Assembly (NCBI GenBank): GCA_003142955.1
Contig: PLOH01000142.1
Coordinates: forward strand, 38,308-102,307
Direction: 5' to 3'
Length of the DNA: 64,000 nt
Source of the DNA: Opitutia bacterium
GTDB lineage: Bacteria > Verrucomicrobiota > Verrucomicrobiia > Opitutales > Opitutaceae
Shown here in pieces: positions 1 through 7,647 of this stretch. The notes beneath the pieces are model-generated. The model worked only from the letters and a program-made list of their open reading frames with translations. It had not been told where the DNA came from and did no database searches. Positions within the stretch are counted from its first letter, which is position 1; every line of letters begins with the position of its first letter. The position numbers were made by a program, and so were the translations under genes.

Positions 1-451
1 CGCCGGAACGGGTGAGCAGCTCCAGGATGCCGGCGGGGGTGCAGGGGACGAAACCGGATTCGTCCTCCTGGGCGATCTTGCCGAAATTGATGGTACCCAG
101 CCCATCGACGTCCTTGGCCGGGGCGATCCGGCGGAAGACGGCGAGTTCATCGAGGTGCGGTGGCAGCGGGGACTGAACAAGAATGCCGTCGATCGCGGGA
201 TCGGCGCTTAGCTGTTCGATCAGCCCGAACAACTCTGCCGGCGAAATCGTCGCGGGCGGCAGCAGCACGCGGCCAACGATGCCAATCTCCACGGCGGTCT
301 TCTCCTTCTGCCTGACGTAGGAGACCGACGCCGGGTCTTCGCCGACGCGCACGAGCGCGAGACACGGCTTCCGTCCGGGCAGCGCAGCCACTTCCGCCTT
401 GAGCTCGCTGATGATTTCCGCGGCGATCCGGTGCCCGTCGATGAGTTCCAT
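1..451 (-). CDS. folD: FolD, methylenetetrahydrofolate dehydrogenase/cyclohydrolase (3' end cut by window edge)
   Basis: Bifunctional enzyme that interconverts 5,10-methylene-, methenyl- and 10-formyl-tetrahydrofolate in cytosolic one-carbon metabolism. Translating the minus strand from the ATG at 451 gives about 150 residues that run off the left edge. The order matches the N-terminal half of FolD: start [13 protein letters not shown], then [20 protein letters not shown] with the catalytic-type Lys49 four residues after Tyr45, then [11 protein letters not shown], then [12 protein letters not shown] and [14 protein letters not shown]. The NADP-binding C-terminal part lies outside the window. 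No Shine-Dalgarno precedes the ATG. The SH3 protein gene lies 43 bp upstream on the same strand, so the two may be co-transcribed. The family call is secure. Confidence 0.93.
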   Translation of the reverse strand, partial: MELIDGHRIAAEIISELKAEVAALPGRKPCLALVRVGEDPASVSYVRQKEKTAVEIGIVGRVLLPPATISPAELFGLIEQLSADPAIDGILVQSPLPPHLDELAVFRRIAPAKDVDGLGTINFGKIAQEDESGFVPCTPAGILELLTRSG

Positions 452-494
452 GAAGGAGGAAGAAGGCGGCCGCAATGAAGCCGCCGTTAGAAGA

Positions 495-1262
495 TCACCT
501 CGCTTCGATCGTTTGCACCTCGATGACGAGGTTCTTCCAGTCGCTCGTCGGTTTGATGACTCCCGAGATGGTTACCAATTGATCGACGTAGGCTTCGATT
601 CTTTGCAATGGCGCGACCCGGCTGACATCAAGGAAACCGACTCGTTTGCCCGCCGAATCATTGAGCTGATATTTGTAGTCCGGGCGGGGGCCAACGAAGA
701 GCACGCGTTTCGTCTCCACCAGCATGCCTTGCAGCACCCGTGGCAGGGCGGTGGCGGCCCCGGCGCTGACAGGCGGGACCGCGGCCGCCGGCGTCGCTGC
801 CGGCACGCTAATTACCGGCACGGGAGCAGGGGCGGGCAAGGAGGAGGAGGTCCCGCCGATCTGGATAAAACCGACAATGGTCTTATAGAGTTTGATCTGC
901 GTCCAGCCGCTGCGCAGGCCGGTGATCTCAGTCTTGTCGCCTTCCTGCATTGTGGCGAGAATGGGGGCATCGGCCTTGGGCTTCAGGCGGATCGCGGCGC
1001 CCGCGTGAACGTCGAGACTCTTGCTGAAGTCGTTGTTGTTGACGTAAGCCTCGTGTGGGCCGGGCAGGTCGACCGCCATCCACCCGGCGGGCGCGGTGGC
1101 ATTTGCGGCGGCGATAGGATCGGTGCCCGCCTTGAGATAACCGATGGCAGGAGAGCCGGCATCGGATTGGGAATGGATTGCGGTGGTTTCCATCAGGGGC
1201 GCCGCGGAGGAAGCTGCAGCGACCAGCAAACCGGCGAGGACAGCGGAGAACTTCGTCTTCAT
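495..1262 (-). CDS. Secreted SH3-like domain protein
   Basis: A 255-residue exported protein of unknown function. Residues 1-20 ([20 protein letters not shown]) form a typical signal peptide, and this decided the start; an upstream in-frame extension to 1415 has no signal-like character and runs into the divergent promoter region. Residues about 25-75 and 85-140 look like two bacterial SH3-type modules ([32 protein letters not shown] with [16 protein letters not shown]). A Pro/Ala/Val-rich linker (about 142-175) follows, then a C-terminal beta-rich part ending in [14 protein letters not shown]. Such modules usually bind peptidoglycan or protein in the periplasm, but no partner can be named. 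It is divergent from fabG and upstream of folD. Confidence 0.75.
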   Translation of the reverse strand: MKTKFSAVLAGLLVAAASSAAPLMETTAIHSQSDAGSPAIGYLKAGTDPIAAANATAPAGWMAVDLPGPHEAYVNNNDFSKSLDVHAGAAIRLKPKADAPILATMQEGDKTEITGLRSGWTQIKLYKTIVGFIQIGGTSSSLPAPAPVPVISVPAATPAAAVPPVSAGAATALPRVLQGMLVETKRVLFVGPRPDYKYQLNDSAGKRVGFLDVSRVAPLQRIEAYVDQLVTISGVIKPTSDWKNLVIEVQTIEAR

Positions 1263-1432
1263 GATCGGTGTGATTTTGGAAACTGGGTGCGAAGAAAGAG
1301 CCTGACGATGGAACGGATTGGATGTCTTTGTTAGGCACTTGTTTCTCGTCGCGCAAAGGAAATCCTCGCTTTCTTGCGGGCTGGGGGAAAAATCGGCTCG
1401 CGCATTTCTGCGCAATTCGCGGTACTGATCCC

Positions 1433-2173
1433 ATGACCTTTAACAATCGCGTCGCGCTTGTCACTGGAGCCGGTCGGGGTATCGGCAAGGCCATTGCCGG
1501 AGTGCTCGCCCAATCCGGCGTCACAGTGATCTGCGTCAGCAAGAACGAGGCAAACTGTGGCGCCGTTGCCGGGGAGCTTCGGGCGGCCGGAGGGAAGGCT
1601 AAGGCAGTAGCCGTCGATGTGGCGGACGGAGCCGCCGTGGCAAAAGCAGCGGGCGATTTGCTGGCCGAATTCGGCAACATCGATATCCTCGTCAACAATG
1701 CCGGCATCACCCGCGATGGGTTGTTGTTCCGCATGTCGGAAGATGATTGGAATTCGGTACTTACCACGAATCTGACCAGCGCCTTTCATTGGACGAAACC
1801 CTTGGGCCGGGCGATGGCCCAGAAGCGCTGGGGCCGCATCATCAATATCTCCTCGGTGGCCGGTGTGGCCGGTAATGCCGGACAGGCCAACTACTCCGCA
1901 GCGAAAGCCGGATTGATTGGATTCACCAAGAGTATTGCCAAGGAATTTGCCCGTCGTTCGATTACGTGCAACGCGGTTGCTCCCGGCTTTATCAAGACCG
2001 ACATGACGGCCGTCCTCAGCGAGGACGTAACAAAGGCGGCTTTACAATATATTCCAATGCAGCGGTTGGGTGAGCCGGCGGACGTGGCTCATTTGGTGGC
2101 GTTTTTGTGTTCGGAGGAGGCCGGATATATCACGGGTCAAGTTTTTACCGTTGACGGCGGCATGGTGATGTGA
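1433..2173 (+). CDS. fabG: 3-oxoacyl-ACP reductase FabG
   Basis: NADPH-dependent reduction of beta-ketoacyl-ACP in type II fatty acid synthesis. It has 246 residues, the usual FabG length. The Rossmann motif TGAGRGIG lies at residues 11-18, followed by NNAGITRDGLLFRM and the catalytic Ser-Tyr-Lys set in INISSVAGVAGNAGQANYSAAKAG (quoted in part: NISSVAG and YSAAK). The C-terminus YITGQVFTVDGGMVM is typical of FabG. The ATG at 1433 was chosen because the FabG N-terminus (MTFNNRVALVTGAG) starts there; the open frame extends upstream to 1322 without family similarity. acpP follows 39 bp later and fabF after that, the classical fab order. Confidence 0.96.
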   Translation: MTFNNRVALVTGAGRGIGKAIAGVLAQSGVTVICVSKNEANCGAVAGELRAAGGKAKAVAVDVADGAAVAKAAGDLLAEFGNIDILVNNAGITRDGLLFRMSEDDWNSVLTTNLTSAFHWTKPLGRAMAQKRWGRIINISSVAGVAGNAGQANYSAAKAGLIGFTKSIAKEFARRSITCNAVAPGFIKTDMTAVLSEDVTKAALQYIPMQRLGEPADVAHLVAFLCSEEAGYITGQVFTVDGGMVM

Positions 2174-2212
2174 TCCCAAAGAGCAGCCCAAACCCTTGCC
2201 CATCTATACAAC

Positions 2213-2476
2213 ATGGCTGATCAGAAGACCATCGAACAACGCGTTAAAGAAATTATCGTTAACCAGTTGAACGTTAACGAGGAACAGATCACCCCGGAAG
2301 CTTCTTTCCTTGATGATCTGGGCGCCGATTCGCTCGATACCGTCGAGCTGATTATGGCTTTTGAGGAGGAATTCAAGGATGAGATCAAAGGCGAGATCCC
2401 GGAGTCTGACGCCGAAAAGCTTCAGACGGTCGGCGATGTAATCGCCTATATCGAAGAAAAGTCTTCTTCGAAGTAA
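2213..2476 (+). CDS. acpP: Acyl carrier protein
   Basis: An 87-residue acidic carrier protein that holds growing acyl chains on a 4'-phosphopantetheine arm. The attachment serine is Ser40 in the motif [12 protein letters not shown], preceded by DDLG as in all bacterial AcpP. It is slightly longer than E. coli AcpP because of a few C-terminal residues (YIEEKSSSK). It sits between fabG and fabF, so it is the housekeeping ACP of fatty acid synthesis. No Shine-Dalgarno is visible before the ATG. A terminator-like hairpin immediately after the gene (2494-2543) could raise the acpP level relative to fabF by stopping part of the transcripts. Confidence 0.97.
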   Translation: MADQKTIEQRVKEIIVNQLNVNEEQITPEASFLDDLGADSLDTVELIMAFEEEFKDEIKGEIPESDAEKLQTVGDVIAYIEEKSSSK

Positions 2477-2493
2477 TCATTTTTTCGGATTTT

Positions 2494-2543
2494 GGCGTCC
2501 TGCCGGGTGCCCCATCGGGACTTTTCGGTAGGGCGCCTTTTTT
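2494..2543 (+). terminator. Intrinsic terminator between acpP and fabF
   Basis: An 11-bp stem pairs GGCGTCCTGCC (2494-2504) with GGTAGGGCGCC (2527-2537), all Watson-Crick except two G-U pairs. It is followed directly by six T (2538-2543). The 22-nt loop is long but can fold a small inner CCC/GGG pair. It ends only 7 bases before the fabF start codon, so fabF must be read through or have a promoter inside acpP or the hairpin region. Confidence 0.7.
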
Positions 2544-2549
2544 GTACAC

Positions 2550-3803
2550 ATGGATTCTGCCCAGTCTGCTCCCCGGGTGGTCATCACCGGCCTCGGCGTT
2601 GTCAGCTCCCTCGGCCTGGACGTGGAAGATTTTTGGGCCAATATCCTGGCCGGCCGAAGCGGGATCAGTCGCCTGACGGGATTCGACGTAACGGATTATC
2701 CCTGCAAGATCGGGGCCGAGATTGTCGATTTCGACGCGGCGAAGCTCATGAATCCGAAGGAGGCGCGGCGGAACGACCGTTACACGCAGTTCGGTTTTGT
2801 GGCCGCCAAGGCGGCGGTGGCTGACGCTGGTCTGAATCCCGCGGCGGAAGACTCGGACCGCATGGGTGTGATCATTGGCTCGGGCATCGGCGGAATGCAC
2901 ACCTACGAGCAGCAACTCAGGGTGCTGTGGGAGCGCGGTCCGCGCAAAGTGTCGCCCTTTACGATCCCCTCTCTCATCAGCAACATGTGTTGCGGATTGG
3001 TTGCGATCGAACTGGGCGCGCGCGGTCCGAATTATGCGGTGGTGAGCGCTTGCGCGTCGGGCGCCCACGCGATTGGCGAAGCCTTCAACGCCATCCGGCG
3101 GGGCGAGACCGACGTCATGATTGCGGGCGGGAGCGAGGCGGCAATCACGCCTTTTTCCTACGCTTCGTTCTGCTCAATGAAGGCCATGAGCACGCGAAAC
3201 GAACAGCCGGAGAAGGCCTGCCGTCCGTTTGATCTCAACCGCGACGGTTTTATCATGGGAGAGGGTGCCGGCATCCTTGTGCTGGAGACGTTGGCCCATG
3301 CCCAGGCCCGCGGCGCCCGGATCTATTGCGAGCTGGCTGGCTACGGCGCCAGTTGCGATGCCTTTCACATCACTCAGCCCGACCCGGAGGGGCGTGGACT
3401 TTCGCTGGCGATGAAACGCGCAGTTGCGGTGGCCGGCGTGCACCCGGAGGAGATCGATTACATCAATGCGCATGGGACCTCGACACCGTACAACGACAAG
3501 TTCGAGACGCTGGCGATCAAACAGGTCTTCGGAGACCATGCGCGCAAGCTCATGGTGAGTTCGACCAAGTCGATGACGGGGCATCTGCTGGGCGCCGCCG
3601 GCGGGGTGGAGGCGCTCATCTGCGCCAAGGCGCTCCAGACGGGGGGAGTGCCGCCGACGATCAACTACGAGCAACCAGACCCCGAATGCGATCTTGACTA
3701 TGTGCCCAACGTCAAACGTTCGGCTCCGCTGCGCGTGGTGCTGAGCAACAATCTTGGTTTTGGCGGACAGAATGCGTCGCTCGTGCTCCGGCGGCTGGAA
3801 TAG
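2550..3803 (+). CDS. fabF: Beta-ketoacyl-ACP synthase II (FabF)
   Basis: Condensing enzyme that elongates acyl-ACP with malonyl-ACP. At 417 residues it is the usual FabF length. The thiolase-fold catalytic triad is complete: Cys168 in VVSACASGAHAIGEA, His308 in NAHGTSTPYND, and His345 in STKSMTGHLLGAAGG. The gatekeeper and C-terminal motif NNLGFGGQNASLVL are present. The ATG at 2550 starts just after the T-run of the acpP terminator, leaving no room for a Shine-Dalgarno. It completes the fabG-acpP-fabF cluster; the next gene, a sensor kinase, is 88 bp downstream and probably independent. Confidence 0.96.
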   Translation: MDSAQSAPRVVITGLGVVSSLGLDVEDFWANILAGRSGISRLTGFDVTDYPCKIGAEIVDFDAAKLMNPKEARRNDRYTQFGFVAAKAAVADAGLNPAAEDSDRMGVIIGSGIGGMHTYEQQLRVLWERGPRKVSPFTIPSLISNMCCGLVAIELGARGPNYAVVSACASGAHAIGEAFNAIRRGETDVMIAGGSEAAITPFSYASFCSMKAMSTRNEQPEKACRPFDLNRDGFIMGEGAGILVLETLAHAQARGARIYCELAGYGASCDAFHITQPDPEGRGLSLAMKRAVAVAGVHPEEIDYINAHGTSTPYNDKFETLAIKQVFGDHARKLMVSSTKSMTGHLLGAAGGVEALICAKALQTGGVPPTINYEQPDPECDLDYVPNVKRSAPLRVVLSNNLGFGGQNASLVLRRLE

Positions 3804-3891
3804 CCGGGATCGCGGGCAAGCAAGTGGGCGGATGGAGTAGTAAGGCTTGTGCTCTCGGCTGAAAGGCCGTCTTGTTGGCCGCCTGATTCCC

Positions 3892-6228
3892 ATGAGCCGA
3901 CCTGTGCGATTATTGCAGGTAAATCGCGCCGCAGATGAGGCGGACAATATCGTCCGCTTGCTGGCCGCTGACGGATGGGAGGTCCATGCATTACGGATCG
4001 CGACCGCCGACGAGTTGTCCGCCGCGCTCGCCGGCCAGAGCTGGGACGTGGTGATTGCTGATTACAGCACGCTGTGTTCCGAGGTCGGCAATGCCCTGTT
4101 GCCGGTTTTGCAGACGAACTGGAGCATCCCGCTGGTCGTGATTTCCGATCAGGACAGGGTGGACCGGGCGGTTGAAATGATGCGGGCGGGGGCGAGAGAT
4201 TTCCTGGGCAAGGACAGCCTTTCCCTCCTGCCGGCGATCGTGTCCCGGGAGTTGGCAGAGGCCGGTGCGGGTCGGATGCTCACCCACGCAAAAGACATCG
4301 GGCCCAAGGGCGCGGAAGAGGAATTGCGCCGGAGCGAAGGCCGATACCGCACGCTTTTCGAGAACATGCTGAATGGATTTGCGCACTGCCGGATGCTGTT
4401 CGAAAACGGTCAACCGCGGGACTTCCTCTATCTGCATGTCAACCGGGCCTTCGCCCGGCTGACTGGATTGCGGGATGTCGTCGGGAAGAAAGTGTCCGAA
4501 GTCCTTCCCGGCCTTCGAGAGTCGCACCCGGAACTGTTCGAGATTTATGGGAGGGTGGCACTGACCGGGCAACCGGAGACATTGGAGACCTATGGGGAGG
4601 CTTTTGGCGGCTGGCTTTTCGTGACTGTCTACAGCACGGAGAAGGAGCATTTCACGGCGATTTTCGAGAACATCACGGAACGAAAGCAGGCGGAGAACGC
4701 GATCCGTGAAAGCGAACTGCGATTGCGCATGGCCCTCGACTCGGGTGCCATGGGAATTTGGGATCGGGATCCGCGTTTGGGAAATCTGCATTTGACCGAA
4801 CAGCTCATCCGGCTCCTGGGGCTGAAGGCCGGGAAGTTCGATGGTCGGTACGAGACCTTCCGGCGCCTCGTGCATCCGCAGGATGTGGCCGGTCTCGAGG
4901 CGGCGATCGCGCGGTCCCGTGATGCTCGAATCCCTTATCGGTACGCGTTTCGGGCGGTCTGGCCGGACAGCTCGATTCACTGGTTGGAAGGACGGGGCCA
5001 GTTCTTTTATGACTCCGCCGGTGTGCCAGTCCGGATGATGGGGGTTGCCGTTGATATCACGGAAACGAGGCGCATGGAGGACCAATTGAGGCAGGCGCAG
5101 AAGATGGAAGCGGTGGGCCAGCTCGCCGGCGGCGTGGCGCACGACTACAACAACATTCTGACGTCGACGCTGATGCACCTCGAGTTGATGATGCACGATT
5201 CGGGCTTGACGGCGCCCCTGCGGAATTCGCTGCAGGAACTGGAGGTCGAGACCCAGCGCGCGGTGGGATTGACCCGGCAATTGCTCATGTTCAGTCGCCG
5301 GCAGATCATCCAGGTGAAGCCCGTGGACCTGAATGACGTCGTGCGCGATTTGTTGAAGATGCTGCGACGGCTGCTCGGAGAGCACATTAGCCTGGAACTC
5401 CACAACGAAGGCCGCCGTCTGCGGATCGAGGCGGATCCAGGAATGGTCGAGCAGGTTGTCATCAACCTCTGTGTGAATTCACGCGACGCGATGATGCCGA
5501 ACGGCGGGCCGCTGACAATCGCGACCCGGCTGGTGGCGTTGGATGCCGATGCTGCCGCCGCCAACCCGGATGCGCGCGCCGGGAAGTTTGTCTGTCTTTC
5601 CGTCGCGGATACCGGTTGTGGCATGAATGGGGAGGTGATGAAGCGAATCTTCGAGCCCTTTTTCACCACGAAGGAGTCAGGGAAAGGCACGGGGTTGGGT
5701 TTGGCCACGGTCTACGCGATCGCAAAACAACACTCGGGCTGGGTCGAGGTGTCGAGCAAGGTGGGCAGCGGCACCACCTTTCGCGTCTATTTTCCGGAAA
5801 TGATCAAGGCGTCGACCGGCGAAACCCAGATGATCGATCCGCAGCAACTTCGCGGTGATGAAACGATCCTGATCGTGGAAGACGAGGCGGCGGTCCGGCG
5901 GATGGCGGTGATGAGTTTGCAGTGGTTCGGGTATCACGTCCTGGAGGCGGCCAATGGACCGGAGGCGTTGCGTCAGTGGGAACAGCACCGCGCCGAGATC
6001 GCCCTGCTGTTCACCGACATGGTGATGCCAGAGGGGATGACGGGACTTGATTTGGCCAAACAATTGCGCGAGGCCAACGGCAGCCTGAAGGTCATCATTT
6101 CAAGCGGCTACAGTGTTGACATCGCGAACTCGGGAATTCCCGCCGGGTCGGGAATCGCCTACCTCTCCAAGCCCTATGAAGTGAAGTCTTTGGTCGCAAT
6201 GGTACGGAAGTGTCTCGATCAGACCTGA
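3892..6228 (+). CDS. Hybrid sensor histidine kinase (REC-like - PAS - PAS - HisKA - HATPase - REC)
   Basis: A 778-residue cytosolic hybrid kinase with no membrane segment. Residues about 4-125 form a receiver-like domain (VVIADYST with Asp57; LGKDS). Two PAS-type sensor domains lie at about 150-275 and 285-400. The HisKA box QLAGGVAHDYNN places the phospho-His at 417. The ATPase has NLCVNSRDAM (N box), VADTGCGM (G1) and GKGTGLGLATVYAIAKQH (G2). The C-terminal receiver (655-775) has TILIVEDEAAV, LLFTDMVMP with Asp709, and YLSKPY. The start at 3892 was preferred over 3847 because receiver homology begins there. The DNA-binding partner is not encoded nearby, so the signal output is unknown. Confidence 0.9.
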   Translation: MSRPVRLLQVNRAADEADNIVRLLAADGWEVHALRIATADELSAALAGQSWDVVIADYSTLCSEVGNALLPVLQTNWSIPLVVISDQDRVDRAVEMMRAGARDFLGKDSLSLLPAIVSRELAEAGAGRMLTHAKDIGPKGAEEELRRSEGRYRTLFENMLNGFAHCRMLFENGQPRDFLYLHVNRAFARLTGLRDVVGKKVSEVLPGLRESHPELFEIYGRVALTGQPETLETYGEAFGGWLFVTVYSTEKEHFTAIFENITERKQAENAIRESELRLRMALDSGAMGIWDRDPRLGNLHLTEQLIRLLGLKAGKFDGRYETFRRLVHPQDVAGLEAAIARSRDARIPYRYAFRAVWPDSSIHWLEGRGQFFYDSAGVPVRMMGVAVDITETRRMEDQLRQAQKMEAVGQLAGGVAHDYNNILTSTLMHLELMMHDSGLTAPLRNSLQELEVETQRAVGLTRQLLMFSRRQIIQVKPVDLNDVVRDLLKMLRRLLGEHISLELHNEGRRLRIEADPGMVEQVVINLCVNSRDAMMPNGGPLTIATRLVALDADAAAANPDARAGKFVCLSVADTGCGMNGEVMKRIFEPFFTTKESGKGTGLGLATVYAIAKQHSGWVEVSSKVGSGTTFRVYFPEMIKASTGETQMIDPQQLRGDETILIVEDEAAVRRMAVMSLQWFGYHVLEAANGPEALRQWEQHRAEIALLFTDMVMPEGMTGLDLAKQLREANGSLKVIISSGYSVDIANSGIPAGSGIAYLSKPYEVKSLVAMVRKCLDQT

Positions 6229-6273
6229 ACCGTAATGATGGTCCGGACCCGGGGTTGACCGGAGCACAACGTC

Positions 6274-7617
6274 ATGACCGCACCACCGCCCAACATTCTG
6301 TGGATTGTCACCACGCAATGGCGCGCCCAGGCCACGGGTTACGCCGGCGATCCCAATGCGCGCACGCCCCATCTCGATGCCTTGGCGGCGGAGTCCGTCA
6401 ACTATGCGCAGGCCGTGACGCCACATCCGTTCGGCCCCTTTGCCCGGGCTGCGATGTTGACCGCGGTCCCTTCGCCGGAGAATGGAGTGCGTGATTATTT
6501 CGATCCGCTCCCCGGAGAGGCGCGGACCATCGCGGATCAACTGCGGATGCGCGGGTATGCGACGGCCTTTTTTGGCAAATGGCATCTCTTTCAACGTGAT
6601 TCGCAGGCTGACCTGGTCGGGCCGGAGCATGCAAAGATCGTGGTTCCTCCCGAACGACGCGGCGGGTTCGGATTCTGGGAGGGATTTGAAAGCGGGTTTC
6701 TCCTGAATGATCCATGGCTGCACGGAACGCGGCTGCCCGAGCCGGCGCCGTTTGTGGGATACCAGTCTGACGTCATCTGCGACCGGGCGGCGGCGTGGAT
6801 GCGTGAGACCGGAGAGCGGAAACCGGAGACCGGGGAGTGGAGACCGGAAATCGGATACCGGATACCGGGGAGCGGAGAGCGGAAAGCGGATGCTGGGGAA
6901 GCGAAATCATCTCTCCGGTTTCCGGTCTCCGCTCTCCGAAATCGACCGTGGTTTTGTGTCGTAAGCCTCGAGCCGCCGCATCCGCCCTATGACGCGCCGG
7001 TCCCGGGTGGCGGAACCGAATGGAGACCGGAGGCGATCGTACTGTCGCAAAATGTCCCGCGTGGTGGTGACGTGGAAACAATCTCCCGGCGTGAACTGGC
7101 CGGCTACTACGCTCACGTGGAGGCGACTGACCGGGCGATCGGCCGATTGCTCGCCGCGGCGCCACGGGAAAACACGGTGGCGGTTTTTACGTCGGTCCAC
7201 GGCGACATGCATGGAGCCCACGGACTGTTCCGCAAGGGCTGGCCGCATGAGGAAAGCGTGCGCGTCCCCTTGCTCGTGCGTGTTCCGGGCGCCGCGGGTG
7301 GAAGGCGCGGGATGCGGGATCCGGCGCTGGTGTCGCTGGTCGACCTGTCCGATCTGACGTTGCGCTGGGCCGGAGGCGAAAGCCCGGCGGTTGAAGGGAA
7401 GTTCCAGAGGATCTCGATGCCCAGCGTGGTGCGGTTGCCCCGCCAATGCGACCGCGGGTGGCGCGGCGGCCGCACGCTCACCCGCAAACTCGTGCTGGCG
7501 GCGAACGGGGATCCGTGGCTCTACTTCGACCTGGAACGGGATCCCGGCGAGGAGATAAATCTCCGGGACGATCCGGCGCGGGCGGCGGAGATGGAGGCCT
7601 TTCGACGGCAGCTGTAA
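6274..7617 (+). CDS. Sulfatase-fold protein lacking catalytic and metal residues (probable pseudoenzyme)
   Basis: A 447-residue protein of the type I sulfatase/alkaline phosphatase-like fold: NILWIVTTQWRAQATGYAG, RTPHLDALAAESVNYAQAV, AFFGKWHLFQ, VVSLEPPHPPYD, and AVFTSVHGDMHGAHGLFRKG. Aligning by eye to active members, the Cys of the C-x-P-S-R formylglycine motif is Gly54 (PFGPFARAAMLT). The N-terminal metal-binding Asp pair is Thr13-Thr14, and the Asp of the D-H-G motif is Val308. It therefore cannot work as a normal sulfatase. No signal peptide is seen. Residues about 178-223 are an inserted low-complexity segment encoded by a palindromic repeat (6805-6942). It may be a dead gene kept open, or a binding protein. 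Confidence 0.8.
   Translation: MTAPPPNILWIVTTQWRAQATGYAGDPNARTPHLDALAAESVNYAQAVTPHPFGPFARAAMLTAVPSPENGVRDYFDPLPGEARTIADQLRMRGYATAFFGKWHLFQRDSQADLVGPEHAKIVVPPERRGGFGFWEGFESGFLLNDPWLHGTRLPEPAPFVGYQSDVICDRAAAWMRETGERKPETGEWRPEIGYRIPGSGERKADAGEAKSSLRFPVSALRNRPWFCVVSLEPPHPPYDAPVPGGGTEWRPEAIVLSQNVPRGGDVETISRRELAGYYAHVEATDRAIGRLLAAAPRENTVAVFTSVHGDMHGAHGLFRKGWPHEESVRVPLLVRVPGAAGGRRGMRDPALVSLVDLSDLTLRWAGGESPAVEGKFQRISMPSVVRLPRQCDRGWRGGRTLTRKLVLAANGDPWLYFDLERDPGEEINLRDDPARAAEMEAFRRQL
6805..6942. repeat. Purine-rich palindromic repeat inserted in frame in the sulfatase-like gene
   Basis: The plus strand shows degenerate tandem copies of a 7-10 nt unit (variants of GAGACCGGA, GAGAGCGGA, GATACCGGA) from 6805 to about 6895. 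The complementary run CTCTCCGGTTTCCGGTCTCC follows at 6911-6930 and continues to 6938. The right part can pair with the first tandem units to make a long imperfect hairpin. It interrupts the protein between AAAWMR and RPWFCVVSLEPPHPP, two stretches that are normally close in sulfatases, and its length keeps the frame. Confidence 0.7.
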
Positions 7618-7647
7618 ACGAGCGAGGCTGGTGGCCAAGCCGCAATG

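Noticed and set aside
1322-1432. N-terminal extension of fabG
   Set aside because: Sequence upstream of the ATG at 1433 has no FabG homology and lies in the divergent promoter region.
3991-5403. 470-codon open frame on the minus strand
   Set aside because: Antisense to the hybrid kinase; no family resemblance.
6274-7617. Active sulfatase annotation
   Set aside because: Catalytic Cys and several metal-binding Asp positions are replaced, so only the fold is supported.
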